From Gammaproteobacteria bacterium (lineage in GTDB: Bacteria; Pseudomonadota; Gammaproteobacteria; Pseudomonadales; Porticoccaceae): DNA of 58,367 nt. Shown here one piece after another: positions 43,132-51,764 of the stretch; within the stretch, counting starts at the first letter, position 1, and each line of letters begins with the position of its first letter. The notes below the pieces were generated by a model. It was not told the DNA's origin. It was given only the letters and a program-made list of their open reading frames with translations, and searched no databases. The stretch is from the NCBI GenBank assembly GCA_003235325.1, contig QJWQ01000099.1, positions 1-58,367 of the forward strand, read 5' to 3'. The position numbers were made by a program, and so were the translations under genes.

Positions 43132-44193
43132 GTGAAAAGTACTATTAAATCGGCATTGACCGGCCTGACAGCCGTGGCAATCCTCAGCGGCAGCCAGGCA
43201 TTTGCAGCCGGCCGGGATTACATCTCCATTGTCGGATCCTCGACGGTGTATCCGTTTTCTACTGTGGTTGCCGAGCGCTTCGGCAAGGCCACCGGCAAGC
43301 CGACACCTAAAATCGAGTCCACCGGTACCGGTGGCGGCATGAAATTATTCTGTTCCGGCGTCGGTGCAGTGCATCCCGATATCACCAATGCATCGCGTCG
43401 AATAAAGAAATCTGAATTTGAGCTGTGCCAGAAAAATGGCGTCACCGATATTATCGAAGTCCTGATCGGCTATGACGGCATCGTCCTGGCCAATTCGGTT
43501 GAGTCGGAGCAAATGGATATCAGTCGCAGGGATATATTCCTGGCTCTGGCCAAGAATGTTCCCAACCCGGACGGCTCCGAAACTCTGGTGCCCAATCCTT
43601 ACAACTCCTGGCAGGATGTCAATCCGTCGCTGCCGGCGGTCAGAATTGAGGTGTTGGGACCGCCGCCGACTTCAGGCACTCGCGATGCCTTTGCCGAACT
43701 GGCCCTGGAGGGAGGGTGCAAGACCTTTCCTTTTATCAAGCACATGGAAGAAACCGACAAGAATGGCTACAAAGCCACCTGTTACACTATCCGTGAAGAC
43801 GGCCACTATATCGAAGCCGGCGAGAACGACAACCTTATCGTGCAGAAACTGGCTGCGAACCCCAGCGCCTTCGGTGTCTTTGGTTTCAGTTTTCTGGAGC
43901 AGAACAGCGACAAGGTTCAGGGTTCCCTGATCGAGGGCCACCCGCCAACATTTGAATCCATTGCCGAAAAGAGCTACCCGGTATCCAGGCCCCTGTACTT
44001 CTACGTCAAGAAGGCCCACATTGGCGTGGTACCCGGTATTGAGGGCTACCTGGCTGAGTTCACCAGTGAAAAGGCCTGGGGCGAAGAGGGTTACCTGGCC
44101 GACAAGGGCATGATTCCCCTGGGCGACGACCTGCGGACCGAGTATGGCGATGCTGCCAGGGAGCAAAAGGTTATGAGTGGCAAAGGGTTATAA
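43132..44193 (+). CDS. pstS: Phosphate ABC transporter substrate-binding protein
   Basis: Periplasmic phosphate receptor. Start is GTG 43132, five bases after GGAGG; an earlier TTG overlaps that ribosome site. A signal peptide runs MKSTIKSALTGLTAVAILSG to about QAFAA, residues 1-25. The mature protein has the phosphate-binding segments VGSSTVYPFST, ESTGTGGGMKLFCSG and ASRRIKKSE. At 353 residues it resembles the longer SphX-like PstS. Preceded by a Pho box and followed by a strong hairpin, so it is likely made in excess over the membrane parts. Confidence 0.93.
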   Translation: MKSTIKSALTGLTAVAILSGSQAFAAGRDYISIVGSSTVYPFSTVVAERFGKATGKPTPKIESTGTGGGMKLFCSGVGAVHPDITNASRRIKKSEFELCQKNGVTDIIEVLIGYDGIVLANSVESEQMDISRRDIFLALAKNVPNPDGSETLVPNPYNSWQDVNPSLPAVRIEVLGPPPTSGTRDAFAELALEGGCKTFPFIKHMEETDKNGYKATCYTIREDGHYIEAGENDNLIVQKLAANPSAFGVFGFSFLEQNSDKVQGSLIEGHPPTFESIAEKSYPVSRPLYFYVKKAHIGVVPGIEGYLAEFTSEKAWGEEGYLADKGMIPLGDDLRTEYGDAAREQKVMSGKGL

Positions 44194-44228
44194 CTTGTCG
44201 CCACAAACAGTATCCTGGCAACAAACAG

Positions 44229-44265
44229 AAGCAGGCCCGGTATAGACTACCGGGCCTGCTTTTCT
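44229..44265 (+). terminator. Strong hairpin between pstS and pstC (partial terminator or mRNA stabiliser)
   Basis: A perfect 14-bp stem AAGCAGGCCCGGTA / TACCGGGCCTGCTT with loop TAGAC (44229-44261), followed by a short TTCT tract. Being inside the operon, it probably lets some transcripts stop or protects the pstS message, giving more PstS than PstC. The short U tract makes termination incomplete. Confidence 0.7.
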
Positions 44266-44308
44266 GTCCAGTTTGCCTGAATTTGCGGTGACATAAAGGT
44301 AGATAACA

Positions 44309-45697
44309 ATGACAACTGCCAACCTGCTCCTGGTCATTTTCCTGCTGATTGGTATCGCCTATTACCTGGGCTTTGACCGTTCCAGAAATCTGGCCCGACC
44401 CCTTGGCGGCATCCGCCATTTGCATTCCCTGCCGGTGTATTACGGTATGCGTGCAGCCATCTGGAGCGGTGTTCCGGCCCTTGCCCTGCTGATTCTGTGG
44501 GTGATATTTGATGATGCGCTGATTCTCAGCGCCCTTTTGTCCGGTTTGCCTGAGCAATTGCAGCCCCATACCCTCTCGGAAAAAAACCTGCTGATCAACA
44601 GTATCGAGAATCTGGCATCGGGAGCCCTGTCCACGGAAGGCGTCGATCCGGCCATGATTGTCGCTTCGGAACGGCTTACTGAGCTGCGCCGCAACGGCGC
44701 CAGCCTGGTGACAGCGGTGGCCCTGAGTACTGCCGTGTTGGGAGCATTCTGGGGCTGGCTCAAAATTTCACCCCAGTTGCGCGCCCGGCAGGAAGTGGAA
44801 CGGGTTTTTCGCATCGCTCTACTGGCCTGTGCCTGTGTCGCCATTTTTACTACAGTCGGCATTCTGCTGTCGGTATTGTTTGAATCCCTGAGATTTTTTC
44901 ATTCGGTGCCGGTGACGGATTTCCTGTTTGGCCTGGAGTGGAGTCCACAGACGGCGATCCGTGCCGATCAGATCGGGTCCTCCGGCAGTTTCGGCGCGGT
45001 GCCACTGTTTCTTGGCACCCTGCTGATTTCACTGATCGCCATGACCGTGGCGGTCCCGGTTGGATTGATGTCCGCCATTTACCTGGCTGAATATGCCAAC
45101 GCCACCGTGCGCAATTACGCCAAGCCGGCACTGGAAATTCTTGCCGGCATCCCGACGGTGGTGTACGGATTTTTTGCTGCCCTGACGGTGGCGCCCTTTC
45201 TGCGCAACGCCGGAGAGGGTGTCGGGCTCACCGTGTCCTCGGAGAGCGCTCTGGCGGCAGGGCTGGTCATGGGCGTGATGATCATTCCCTTCGTCTCATC
45301 TCTGGCCGACGACGTGATCAACGCGGTGCCGCAAAGTTTGCGGGATGGTTCTCTGGGGCTGGGAGCCACCCAGTCGGAAACCATCAAGAAAGTCATTTTT
45401 CCGGCCGCGTTGCCGGGTATTGTCGGCGGTGTGCTGCTGGCGGTTTCCAGGGCTATTGGTGAAACCATGATTGTGGTCATGGCCGCCGGACTGACGGCCA
45501 AACTCACGGCCAATCCCCTGGATGCGGTGACCACCATCACCGTACAAATCGTGACCCTGCTGGTTGGTGATCAGGAATTTGACAGTCCGAAAACACTGGC
45601 CGCATTTGCTCTGGGGCTGATGCTGTTCATGGTCACCCTGGCACTGAACTTTGTCGCTCTCCACGTGGTGAAAAAATACCGGGAACAATATGACTGA
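44309..45697 (+). CDS. pstC: Phosphate ABC transporter permease PstC (long form)
   Basis: Inner-membrane channel subunit. The C-terminal half (from about residue 235) is the usual permease with the EAA-type loop DGSLGLGATQSETIKKVIFPAALPGI. The 462-residue form carries about 150-200 extra N-terminal residues with three or more hydrophobic segments, absent from the 319-residue E. coli protein. This fits the PstC N-terminal extension seen in many marine gammaproteobacteria (DUF3708 in Pfam, from memory). The stop overlaps the pstA start. Confidence 0.9.
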   Translation: MTTANLLLVIFLLIGIAYYLGFDRSRNLARPLGGIRHLHSLPVYYGMRAAIWSGVPALALLILWVIFDDALILSALLSGLPEQLQPHTLSEKNLLINSIENLASGALSTEGVDPAMIVASERLTELRRNGASLVTAVALSTAVLGAFWGWLKISPQLRARQEVERVFRIALLACACVAIFTTVGILLSVLFESLRFFHSVPVTDFLFGLEWSPQTAIRADQIGSSGSFGAVPLFLGTLLISLIAMTVAVPVGLMSAIYLAEYANATVRNYAKPALEILAGIPTVVYGFFAALTVAPFLRNAGEGVGLTVSSESALAAGLVMGVMIIPFVSSLADDVINAVPQSLRDGSLGLGATQSETIKKVIFPAALPGIVGGVLLAVSRAIGETMIVVMAAGLTAKLTANPLDAVTTITVQIVTLLVGDQEFDSPKTLAAFALGLMLFMVTLALNFVALHVVKKYREQYD

Positions 45698-46970
45698 CAA
45701 TCGTAAGAACCTTGCGCTGGTCCAGAAGGGCCTGCGCCGGCGCTATCGGGCAGAGCGACGTTTTCGACTCTACGGCATTCTTTCCATCAGTTTTGGCCTG
45801 CTCTGCGTCCTGCTCCTGTTTGCCGACATCATCAGCAAGGGCCACTCCGCTTTCCTGCAGACCTATATCCAGCTCGAGGTCACCTACGACTCCGGAATTC
45901 TCGACATAGATGATGTCAGTGATTCCGGGCAGGTTGCCTTGGGCAACTTTGATGGCATCGTTCGCGCAGCCCTGCTGGAGCAATTTCCGCAGGTCAGTTC
46001 CCGCCGGGATAAAAAGGAGCTGTATCAACTGGTCAGCAGCGGCGAGGGTTTTGAATTGCGGGACCGGCTGGTGGCCAACCCGGCCCTGCTGGGCAAAACG
46101 GAAACACTGTGGCTGGTAGCAGATGACGATATCGATACCTATTTCAAAACCCTGGATGACGACCAGGTTTTTGCCGGCATGGTTTCCGAACGGCAACAGG
46201 CCTGGGTTCAGGCCCTGGTTGACGCTGACCGCATAAAGCTGAAACTGAACACAAACTTTTTCACACGGGGAGATTCCCGGGAACCGGAACAGGCGGGTAT
46301 CTGGGGCGCCGCTGTCGGCTCTTTCTTCACCTTGCTGGTCACCCTGGTGCTGTCCTTTCCGATTGGCGTTGCCGCCGCCATCTATCTGGAGGAATTTGCC
46401 GAAAAAGGCCGCTGGACAGACCTGATCGAGGTCAATATCAACAACCTGGCCGCTGTGCCCTCCATCATTTTCGGCTTGCTCGGGCTGGCGATTTTTATTA
46501 ATTTTTTCAACGTACCCCGCTCGGTGCCGGTTGTCGGTGGGCTGGTGTTGACCCTGATGACCCTGCCCACCATCATCATTTCCAGCCGGGCGGCCATCAA
46601 GTCGGTGCCACCCTCGATTCGCCAGGCGGCGATTGGCATCGGTGCCTCGCCGATGCAGGTGGTACTGCATCATGTCCTGCCGCTGGCGATGCCCGGCATG
46701 CTCACCGGCGCCATTATCGGCATGGCCCAGGCCCTGGGGGAGACGGCGCCGTTGCTGATGATTGGCATGGTGGCTTTCATCGTCGACATACCGAGTGGGC
46801 CCCTGGACCCGGCCACGGTGTTGCCGGTGCAGATATTCCTATGGGCGGACAGTCCGGAACGGGCCTTCGTGGAAAAGACATCCGCAGCAATAATGGTGCT
46901 GCTTACTTTCCTGATACTGATGAATACGGCCGCCGTGATACTGCGCAAGCGGCTTGAACGGCGCTGGTAA
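45690..46970 (+). CDS. pstA: Phosphate ABC transporter permease PstA (long form)
   Basis: Second channel subunit. The C-terminal permease domain has QAAIGIGASPMQVVLHHVLPLAMPGML. The N-terminal 200 residues contain one membrane helix (about 27-48) and a large soluble, charged domain, as in the DUF3333-type PstA (Pfam, from memory), making 426 residues against 296 in E. coli. The start overlaps the last 8 bases of pstC. The extra domain's role is unknown. Confidence 0.9.
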   Translation: MTDNRKNLALVQKGLRRRYRAERRFRLYGILSISFGLLCVLLLFADIISKGHSAFLQTYIQLEVTYDSGILDIDDVSDSGQVALGNFDGIVRAALLEQFPQVSSRRDKKELYQLVSSGEGFELRDRLVANPALLGKTETLWLVADDDIDTYFKTLDDDQVFAGMVSERQQAWVQALVDADRIKLKLNTNFFTRGDSREPEQAGIWGAAVGSFFTLLVTLVLSFPIGVAAAIYLEEFAEKGRWTDLIEVNINNLAAVPSIIFGLLGLAIFINFFNVPRSVPVVGGLVLTLMTLPTIIISSRAAIKSVPPSIRQAAIGIGASPMQVVLHHVLPLAMPGMLTGAIIGMAQALGETAPLLMIGMVAFIVDIPSGPLDPATVLPVQIFLWADSPERAFVEKTSAAIMVLLTFLILMNTAAVILRKRLERRW

Positions 46971-47006
46971 GTCGAGGCCGGATACCAGGGCTCTGATGAG
47001 ATTGCG

Positions 47007-47885
47007 ATGGGGACGATAACTGTGGAAGATGTTAATCTGAGGGCCGGTAACGGGCAGGATATTACGGACAGGGCAAACGTGGAACAGACTGCGGAAACCT
47101 ATAAAACCAGGGGCAAGCCCTTTGTCAAAGACCCGAAAATGACGATGCGCAGTGTCAATATTTTCTATGGTGACAAACAGGCCATTTTCGATGTCAATAT
47201 CGATGTCGGCAAGAACCAGGTCATTGCCATGATCGGCCCTTCGGGCTGCGGCAAATCCACCTTTTTGCGGGCTCTCAACCGCATGAATGACACCATCGAG
47301 GGTTGCCGGATTACGGGTGAACTGAAACTGGAAGATCAGGATATCTACGATCCGAAAATGGACGTTGTGGCCCTGCGTGCTCAGGTGGGCATGGTGTTCC
47401 AGAAACCCAATCCCTTTCCCAAGTCCATCTACGACAACGTTGCCTACGGCCCGAAACTGCATGGTCTGGCGAGTCATCGCACGGAACTCGACGAGATTGT
47501 CGAGAGCAGTCTGCGCCGGGCCAGCCTCTGGGAAGAGGTCAAGGACAGGCTGCACCAGCCAGGTACCGGTCTTTCCGGTGGCCAGCAGCAGCGACTGTGC
47601 ATAGCCAGGGCCATTGCCATCAGCCCGGAAGTGATCCTGATGGACGAACCCTGCTCGGCACTGGACCCCATCGCCACGGCCAGAATCGAGGAACTGATTG
47701 CCGAGTTGTCAGAAAATTACACCATCGCCATCGTTACTCATTCGATGCAGCAGGCAGCGCGGGTGTCCCAGCGCACCGCCTATTTCCACCTGGGCAAACT
47801 GATCGAGGTCAATGGTACCGAGCAAGTTTTTACATCGCCGCAACATGACCTGACAGAAGCCTACATTACCGGCCGATTCGGCTAA
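47007..47885 (+). CDS. pstB: Phosphate ABC transporter ATP-binding protein PstB
   Basis: ATPase of the phosphate importer. Walker [20 protein letters not shown] near residue 77, signature [15 protein letters not shown] near 189, Walker [17 protein letters not shown]-loop [12 protein letters not shown]. The family core begins at about residue 45; the upstream 40 residues are polar and their start codon is not firmly set, since no clear ribosome site precedes 47007. phoU follows after 10 bases. Confidence 0.95.
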   Translation: MGTITVEDVNLRAGNGQDITDRANVEQTAETYKTRGKPFVKDPKMTMRSVNIFYGDKQAIFDVNIDVGKNQVIAMIGPSGCGKSTFLRALNRMNDTIEGCRITGELKLEDQDIYDPKMDVVALRAQVGMVFQKPNPFPKSIYDNVAYGPKLHGLASHRTELDEIVESSLRRASLWEEVKDRLHQPGTGLSGGQQQRLCIARAIAISPEVILMDEPCSALDPIATARIEELIAELSENYTIAIVTHSMQQAARVSQRTAYFHLGKLIEVNGTEQVFTSPQHDLTEAYITGRFG

Positions 47886-47895
47886 GGAGCCAGCC

Positions 47896-48603
47896 ATGGA
47901 CAAGTTACATCTTGATCAACACATATCCCGCCAGTTCAATGAGGACCTGGAGCAGATTAAAACCCAGATGCTGGAAATGGGCGGTCTGGTGGAAAAGCAG
48001 GTCAACGATGCAGTCACCGCCATTGAAAATTCCGACAGCGGCCTTGCCGAGCATGTGCTGGAAGTCGAAGTCAACATTGATGAGATGGAGATGGAAATCG
48101 ACGAGGCCTGTACCTCCCTGATTGCCCTGCGCCAGCCGGCGGCATCGGACCTGCGCATGGTGCTGGCTGTCAGCAAGACCATTCGCGACCTGGAGCGTAT
48201 CGGCGATGAGGCCCAGAAAATAGCCAAGATGTCCATCTCCCTGACGGAATCCGGTGGCGCTCCCAAGGGTTATGTCGAGATTCGCCATATCGCCAACGGC
48301 GTGCGCAAGATGCTTAACGATGCCCTGGATGCCTTTACCCGCTTTGATGTCGAGGCGGCCCTGGATACCCGCAAGGCCGACAAACAGATCGACCTGGACT
48401 ACAAATCGGCCCTGCGGGAACTGATGACTTACATGATGGAAGACCCGCGCAGCATCACCCGGGTAATGAATATTCTGTGGACCCTCCGCTCCCTGGAGCG
48501 GGTGGGGGATCATGCCAAGAATATCTGTGAACACCTGGTCTATCTGGTCAGGGGCAAGGATATTCGCCATGGGCACAAGGGCGACCTGGAGAAATCTGAC
48601 TAG
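47896..48603 (+). CDS. phoU: Phosphate signalling protein PhoU
   Basis: Negative regulator linking Pst transport to PhoR-PhoB signalling. The 235-residue all-helical protein has the two repeat segments EVEVNIDEMEMEIDEACTS and DLDYKSALRELMTYMMEDP with family metal-site acidic residues, and LRSLERVGDHAKNICEHLV near the C-terminus. AAGGAG precedes the ATG. No phoB or phoR gene is next to it in this window. Confidence 0.96.
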   Translation: MDKLHLDQHISRQFNEDLEQIKTQMLEMGGLVEKQVNDAVTAIENSDSGLAEHVLEVEVNIDEMEMEIDEACTSLIALRQPAASDLRMVLAVSKTIRDLERIGDEAQKIAKMSISLTESGGAPKGYVEIRHIANGVRKMLNDALDAFTRFDVEAALDTRKADKQIDLDYKSALRELMTYMMEDPRSITRVMNILWTLRSLERVGDHAKNICEHLVYLVRGKDIRHGHKGDLEKSD

Positions 48604-48605
48604 TG

Positions 48606-48633
48606 TTGACAGGCTTCGTTAGAATTTTCTAAT
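48606..48633 (+). promoter_or_regulatory. Candidate promoter of the carbonic anhydrase gene
   Basis: Perfect -35 TTGACA (48606-48611), 16-base spacer and -10 TCTAAT (48628-48633), giving a leader of about 64 bases before the can start. It suggests that can is transcribed on its own, not only by read-through from phoU. Confidence 0.6.
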
Positions 48634-48703
48634 TTGGTACTGACGTCTGGGCCACACCAGTGTATTTTTAGCGGTTCAATCCTGACTCGCAATGGGATAT
48701 TGA

Positions 48704-49336
48704 ATGAAAAAGTTATTTGAATTCAATCGCGCCTGGTCGGAAAAAATCATTCGTGAAATTCCCGATTATTTTGAAAAGCTGTCCCTGCAGCAGAACCCCA
48801 ACTATCTGTGGATCGGTTGTTCCGACAGCCGGGTGCCCGCCAACCAGATTACCGGCCTGCAGCCGGGACAGGTTTTTGTCCATCGCAATGTCGCCAACGT
48901 CGTGGTCCACTCCGACCTCAATTGCCTTTCGGTGATGCAATACGCAGTTGAGTACCTCCGGGTGAAGGACATCATCGTCTGCGGTCACTACGGTTGCGGC
49001 GGGGTCAAGTCAGCAGTCTGCAACGATAAACTCGGCCTCATCGACAACTGGTTGCGCCATGTTCAGGATGCACAGAACAAATATCTGGACCGCCTGCCAG
49101 CGGACCCCGTAGCTCGCCATGAAAAGGTCTGCGAAATCAATGTCGTCGAGCAGGCCCTGAATGTCTGCCAAACCACGGTGGTACAGGACGCCTGGGACAA
49201 AGGCCAGGATCTGACGGTACACGGCTTGATTTACGGTCTCAGTGATGGTCTGCTGAAAGACCTGCAGATGAATGTTTCAGGTGCCGACCAGATTGCCAGA
49301 GCCCATCAGTCAGCAATTGCCGCCCTGTTTGAGTAA
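48704..49336 (+). CDS. can: Beta-carbonic anhydrase
   Basis: Interconverts CO2 and bicarbonate. Zinc ligands are Cys39 (in GCSDSR), His95 and Cys98 (in CGHYGCGG), with the catalytic dyad Asp41-Arg43. At 210 residues it matches the E. coli Can length. It follows phoU by 100 bases and has its own promoter. Confidence 0.96.
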   Translation: MKKLFEFNRAWSEKIIREIPDYFEKLSLQQNPNYLWIGCSDSRVPANQITGLQPGQVFVHRNVANVVVHSDLNCLSVMQYAVEYLRVKDIIVCGHYGCGGVKSAVCNDKLGLIDNWLRHVQDAQNKYLDRLPADPVARHEKVCEINVVEQALNVCQTTVVQDAWDKGQDLTVHGLIYGLSDGLLKDLQMNVSGADQIARAHQSAIAALFE

Positions 49337-49449
49337 TCCAGTACTGACATAACCGGATTCCCGACTCAGCGGTTAACTTGTCGGCCCCGGGACGGCTGGC
49401 AATCCGCTTGGACGGGCCGGTTTTACCCCGGCAGCCCATTGGAGATGAA

Positions 49450-49761
49450 ATGAGCAAGTTTACCGACGTCAGCGTTTTCAAGGCGGCTAATATCTACTAC
49501 GGCGGCAACGTCAACAGCCGTACCCTCGAATTCGCCGACGGGTCGGTAAAGACACTGGGCATCATGCTTCCCGGGGATTACCGCTTTAACACCAGCGCTC
49601 CTGAACTGGTGGAAGTCACCAGTGGCTTCGCCCTGGTGCAGTTGCCCGGTTCGGAACAGTGGGAAGAAGTTCGCGACGGCGATACCTTTCAGGTGCCTGC
49701 AAATACCTCCTTTCGTATCTCTGTACAGCATCTGCTGGACTATATCTGCACCTATCTTTAG
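49450..49761 (+). CDS. ppnP: Pyrimidine/purine nucleoside phosphorylase (DUF1255)
   Basis: A 103-residue cupin-type protein of the PpnP family, which phosphorolyses nucleosides to base and ribose-1-phosphate. The conserved core NSRTLEFADGSVKTLGIMLPG and FQVPANTSFRI are present. ATG 49450 is the right start, with TTGGAGAT upstream. It uses phosphate as a co-substrate, which is interesting beside a phosphate locus, though the link is only by position. Confidence 0.92.
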   Translation: MSKFTDVSVFKAANIYYGGNVNSRTLEFADGSVKTLGIMLPGDYRFNTSAPELVEVTSGFALVQLPGSEQWEEVRDGDTFQVPANTSFRISVQHLLDYICTYL

Positions 49762-49788
49762 GGCCTTTCGACGACCAGTGCTGAAAAA

Positions 49789-50295
49789 TCAAGGGGTGTC
49801 CGTTGGCTTGATGGCTTTGTTGCGGTAGGAAAATCCCAGCAACAAGGCTGCCACCAACAACCCGAACCAGTAGTCGATCGGGGCGCCCCACAACCAGTGA
49901 ATGTGCCAGGGTACATTTCCGGCATTGAACTGGGCCAACCCGTAAGCGGGATTGAGAACAAACCACAACCAGTCCTCCAGGATCCAGAAAAGTATAAAGC
50001 AGGCCAGCGCCCGTGCCTCCAGCCGCCAGGACCATTGCAGCACGAAAACCAGCGGCAGGTGGAAAAACAGGCCGACGAAAGGAAACACCCAGGCGTGGTA
50101 GCCGGTCATTGGCCGACCGCCCCAGAAGATATCCAGTAGCCAGTGGTGTTCGATCCGCCATGTGGGCAGGTTTGCCGCCCAGCCTGCCGCTCCTTCGATC
50201 TGGATTTCCACGTTGGCGAAGAAAAAGGCCAGCAACAGCACCCAGGTCAACAGCAAAACGATTGCGAGCAGACTATTCGCTCTGTCTCCATGCAT
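49789..50295 (-). CDS. Predicted membrane protein, unknown function
   Basis: A 168-residue hydrophobic protein with about four membrane helices, a cluster of Trp/His residues (LPTWRIEHHWLLDIFWGGRP, WHIHWLWGAPIDYWFG) and a basic C-terminus. No family is recognised. It starts 3 bases after the glycosyltransferase stop on the same strand, so the two form a tight operon. A lipid-related role alongside the glycosyltransferase is an inference only. Confidence 0.7.
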   Translation of the reverse strand: MHGDRANSLLAIVLLLTWVLLLAFFFANVEIQIEGAAGWAANLPTWRIEHHWLLDIFWGGRPMTGYHAWVFPFVGLFFHLPLVFVLQWSWRLEARALACFILFWILEDWLWFVLNPAYGLAQFNAGNVPWHIHWLWGAPIDYWFGLLVAALLLGFSYRNKAIKPTDTP

Positions 50296-50298
50296 TTC

Positions 50299-51426
50299 TC
50301 AGGACTGACCCAGTACCCGGTCGAGCACGCGGCGTGCCGCATCGGGCCGGCCCAGAGCCATGGCCCTGTCCCGCATATCGGCCAGCTTGGCGGGATTTTC
50401 CAGCAGATAGCGGACGCGGTATTCGAGGGTAACGGCATCAAAAGCCTTGAGGGCGACGCCCTGTTCCAGCAGGAAGTCGGCATTTCGTTCCTCCTGGCCG
50501 GGTATCGGCGAGTTGACAATCATCGGCAGGCCCATGGCCAGGCACTCGGACGTGGTCAGTCCGCCGGGCTTGGTGATGACCAGATCGGCACAGGACATGA
50601 ACCGCTCGATCTGGTGGGTGAAGCCCTGAGGCACCAGCCGTCCGGGATAGCGTTCCGCCAGTGCCTGCAAGGCTGCCAGTGCCCTGGGGTTTTTACCCGC
50701 AAGAACGATCAGCTGAAACTGGCTGTCGAGGCCCAGCAGACGTTCGGCGACGGCATCCAGCGTACCGAGGGCGGCACCGCTGCCAATCAGCAGGACGGTG
50801 GTGCGTTGTGGGTCGAGACCAGATTCCCGGGCACAGGCGGCGCGGTCCAGGGGGCGGGCGAAAGCCGGCATAATGGGAATGCCGGTCACGGCAATGGCGC
50901 TATCGGCGATGCCTTGAGCCTTCATCCGGTATGCCACTTCATCATTGGCGGCAAAATAACCGGTCATCCGCTTTTGCACCCACAGTCGGTGCAGATCAAA
51001 ATCGGTGACCTGTACCCAGACCGGACAGCTCAGGGCCTTTTTGCGCAGCATGCGCGACAACAGTTCGGCGGGCATGAAATGGGTACAGATAATCGCATCC
51101 GGATTAAAGGACCTGATCTCCTTCAGCAGCGACTTGGTGCTCAGGCGCTCGATGCCCCGGCGAAATCTTTCCAACGTGCTGTCGGACTCGGCATCGTGTG
51201 AGACCTGATACAAATAACCCCACAGCTTGGGGGCCCTGCTCACCAGCTTGTCGTAGAAATCGGTGTAGACCTTGCGAAAGGTCCCCGAGACGAAATCCAT
51301 GACGTCAAGATGCCTGGCCTCGGCCCCGTACGACGGCATTTCGGCATAGGCCAGCAGCGCATCGGCGGCGCGTTTGTGTCCCGAACCGGCGGATACGCTT
51401 AACAGGAGAATTCGCTTTTGTGACAT
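50299..51426 (-). CDS. MGDG-synthase-like glycosyltransferase (diacylglycerol glycosyltransferase)
   Basis: GT28-type protein of the MGDG synthase/UgtP group, which adds a sugar from UDP-sugar to diacylglycerol. The N-terminal motif SVSAGSGHKRAADALL (residues 8-23) and the C-terminal nucleotide-binding motif ITKPGGLTTSECLAMGLPMI are both clear. The 375-residue length is normal. Many marine bacteria use such enzymes to replace phospholipids when phosphate is low, which fits the nearby Pho-controlled pst operon. The sugar and lipid are not proven, and no phospholipase (PlcP) gene is nearby. Confidence 0.82.
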   Translation of the reverse strand: MSQKRILLLSVSAGSGHKRAADALLAYAEMPSYGAEARHLDVMDFVSGTFRKVYTDFYDKLVSRAPKLWGYLYQVSHDAESDSTLERFRRGIERLSTKSLLKEIRSFNPDAIICTHFMPAELLSRMLRKKALSCPVWVQVTDFDLHRLWVQKRMTGYFAANDEVAYRMKAQGIADSAIAVTGIPIMPAFARPLDRAACARESGLDPQRTTVLLIGSGAALGTLDAVAERLLGLDSQFQLIVLAGKNPRALAALQALAERYPGRLVPQGFTHQIERFMSCADLVITKPGGLTTSECLAMGLPMIVNSPIPGQEERNADFLLEQGVALKAFDAVTLEYRVRYLLENPAKLADMRDRAMALGRPDAARRVLDRVLGQS

Positions 51427-51764
51427 GGACGTTTTCTTATTTTTAATTGATGGAAGCTGGCAAGATTAACATTTCTGTTGTCGGTTTTTGCCCGTTTTGT
51501 CGAATTTTAAGTCACAACAACGGCCATCCAGAGTGAGTTAACCGGTGTGAGCCGTATCTGCAGTGAGTGAACAGCCGCAATCAGGTAACCAGCGCTATGG
51601 GGCCCTCCCCTTTCGGCCTGGTCTCAGCTTCTCATCCGATTCGGACCGGATCACCCCGGTAAATCTGGTAAGCGACAGGGAGCCAAAAAAAAGCCGGGAT
51701 TGCCCCGGCCAACATCGTTGGAATGCTCAGAGATCAAAGGTAATCCATACCTGTTGTTATCTGC
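51427..51764 (-). terminator. Gap with a strong terminator (51685-51710) for the upstream lipoprotein gene
   Basis: On the minus strand, stem GCCGGG / CCCGGC with loop GCAAT is followed by eight T residues, about 55 bases after the lipoprotein stop. It separates that gene from the glycosyltransferase, which must have its own promoter in 51427-51600. I found no clear Pho box or -35/-10 there. No gene is supported in this gap. Confidence 0.88.

Noticed and set aside
45661-45668. CCACGTGG near the end of pstC, a possible third parS
   Set aside because: Only the 8-base core matches; the outer arms do not follow TGTT...AACA.
45633-46673. A 346-codon minus-strand open frame
   Set aside because: Antisense to pstA, which has clear permease motifs.
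50143-51201. A 352-codon plus-strand open frame
   Set aside because: Antisense to the MGDG-synthase-like gene; the high G+C content keeps antisense frames open.
51427-51600. Possible Pho box before the MGDG-synthase-like gene
   Set aside because: Only single half-sites (TTGTCG, GTCAC) are seen; no pair has the 7-4-7 layout.
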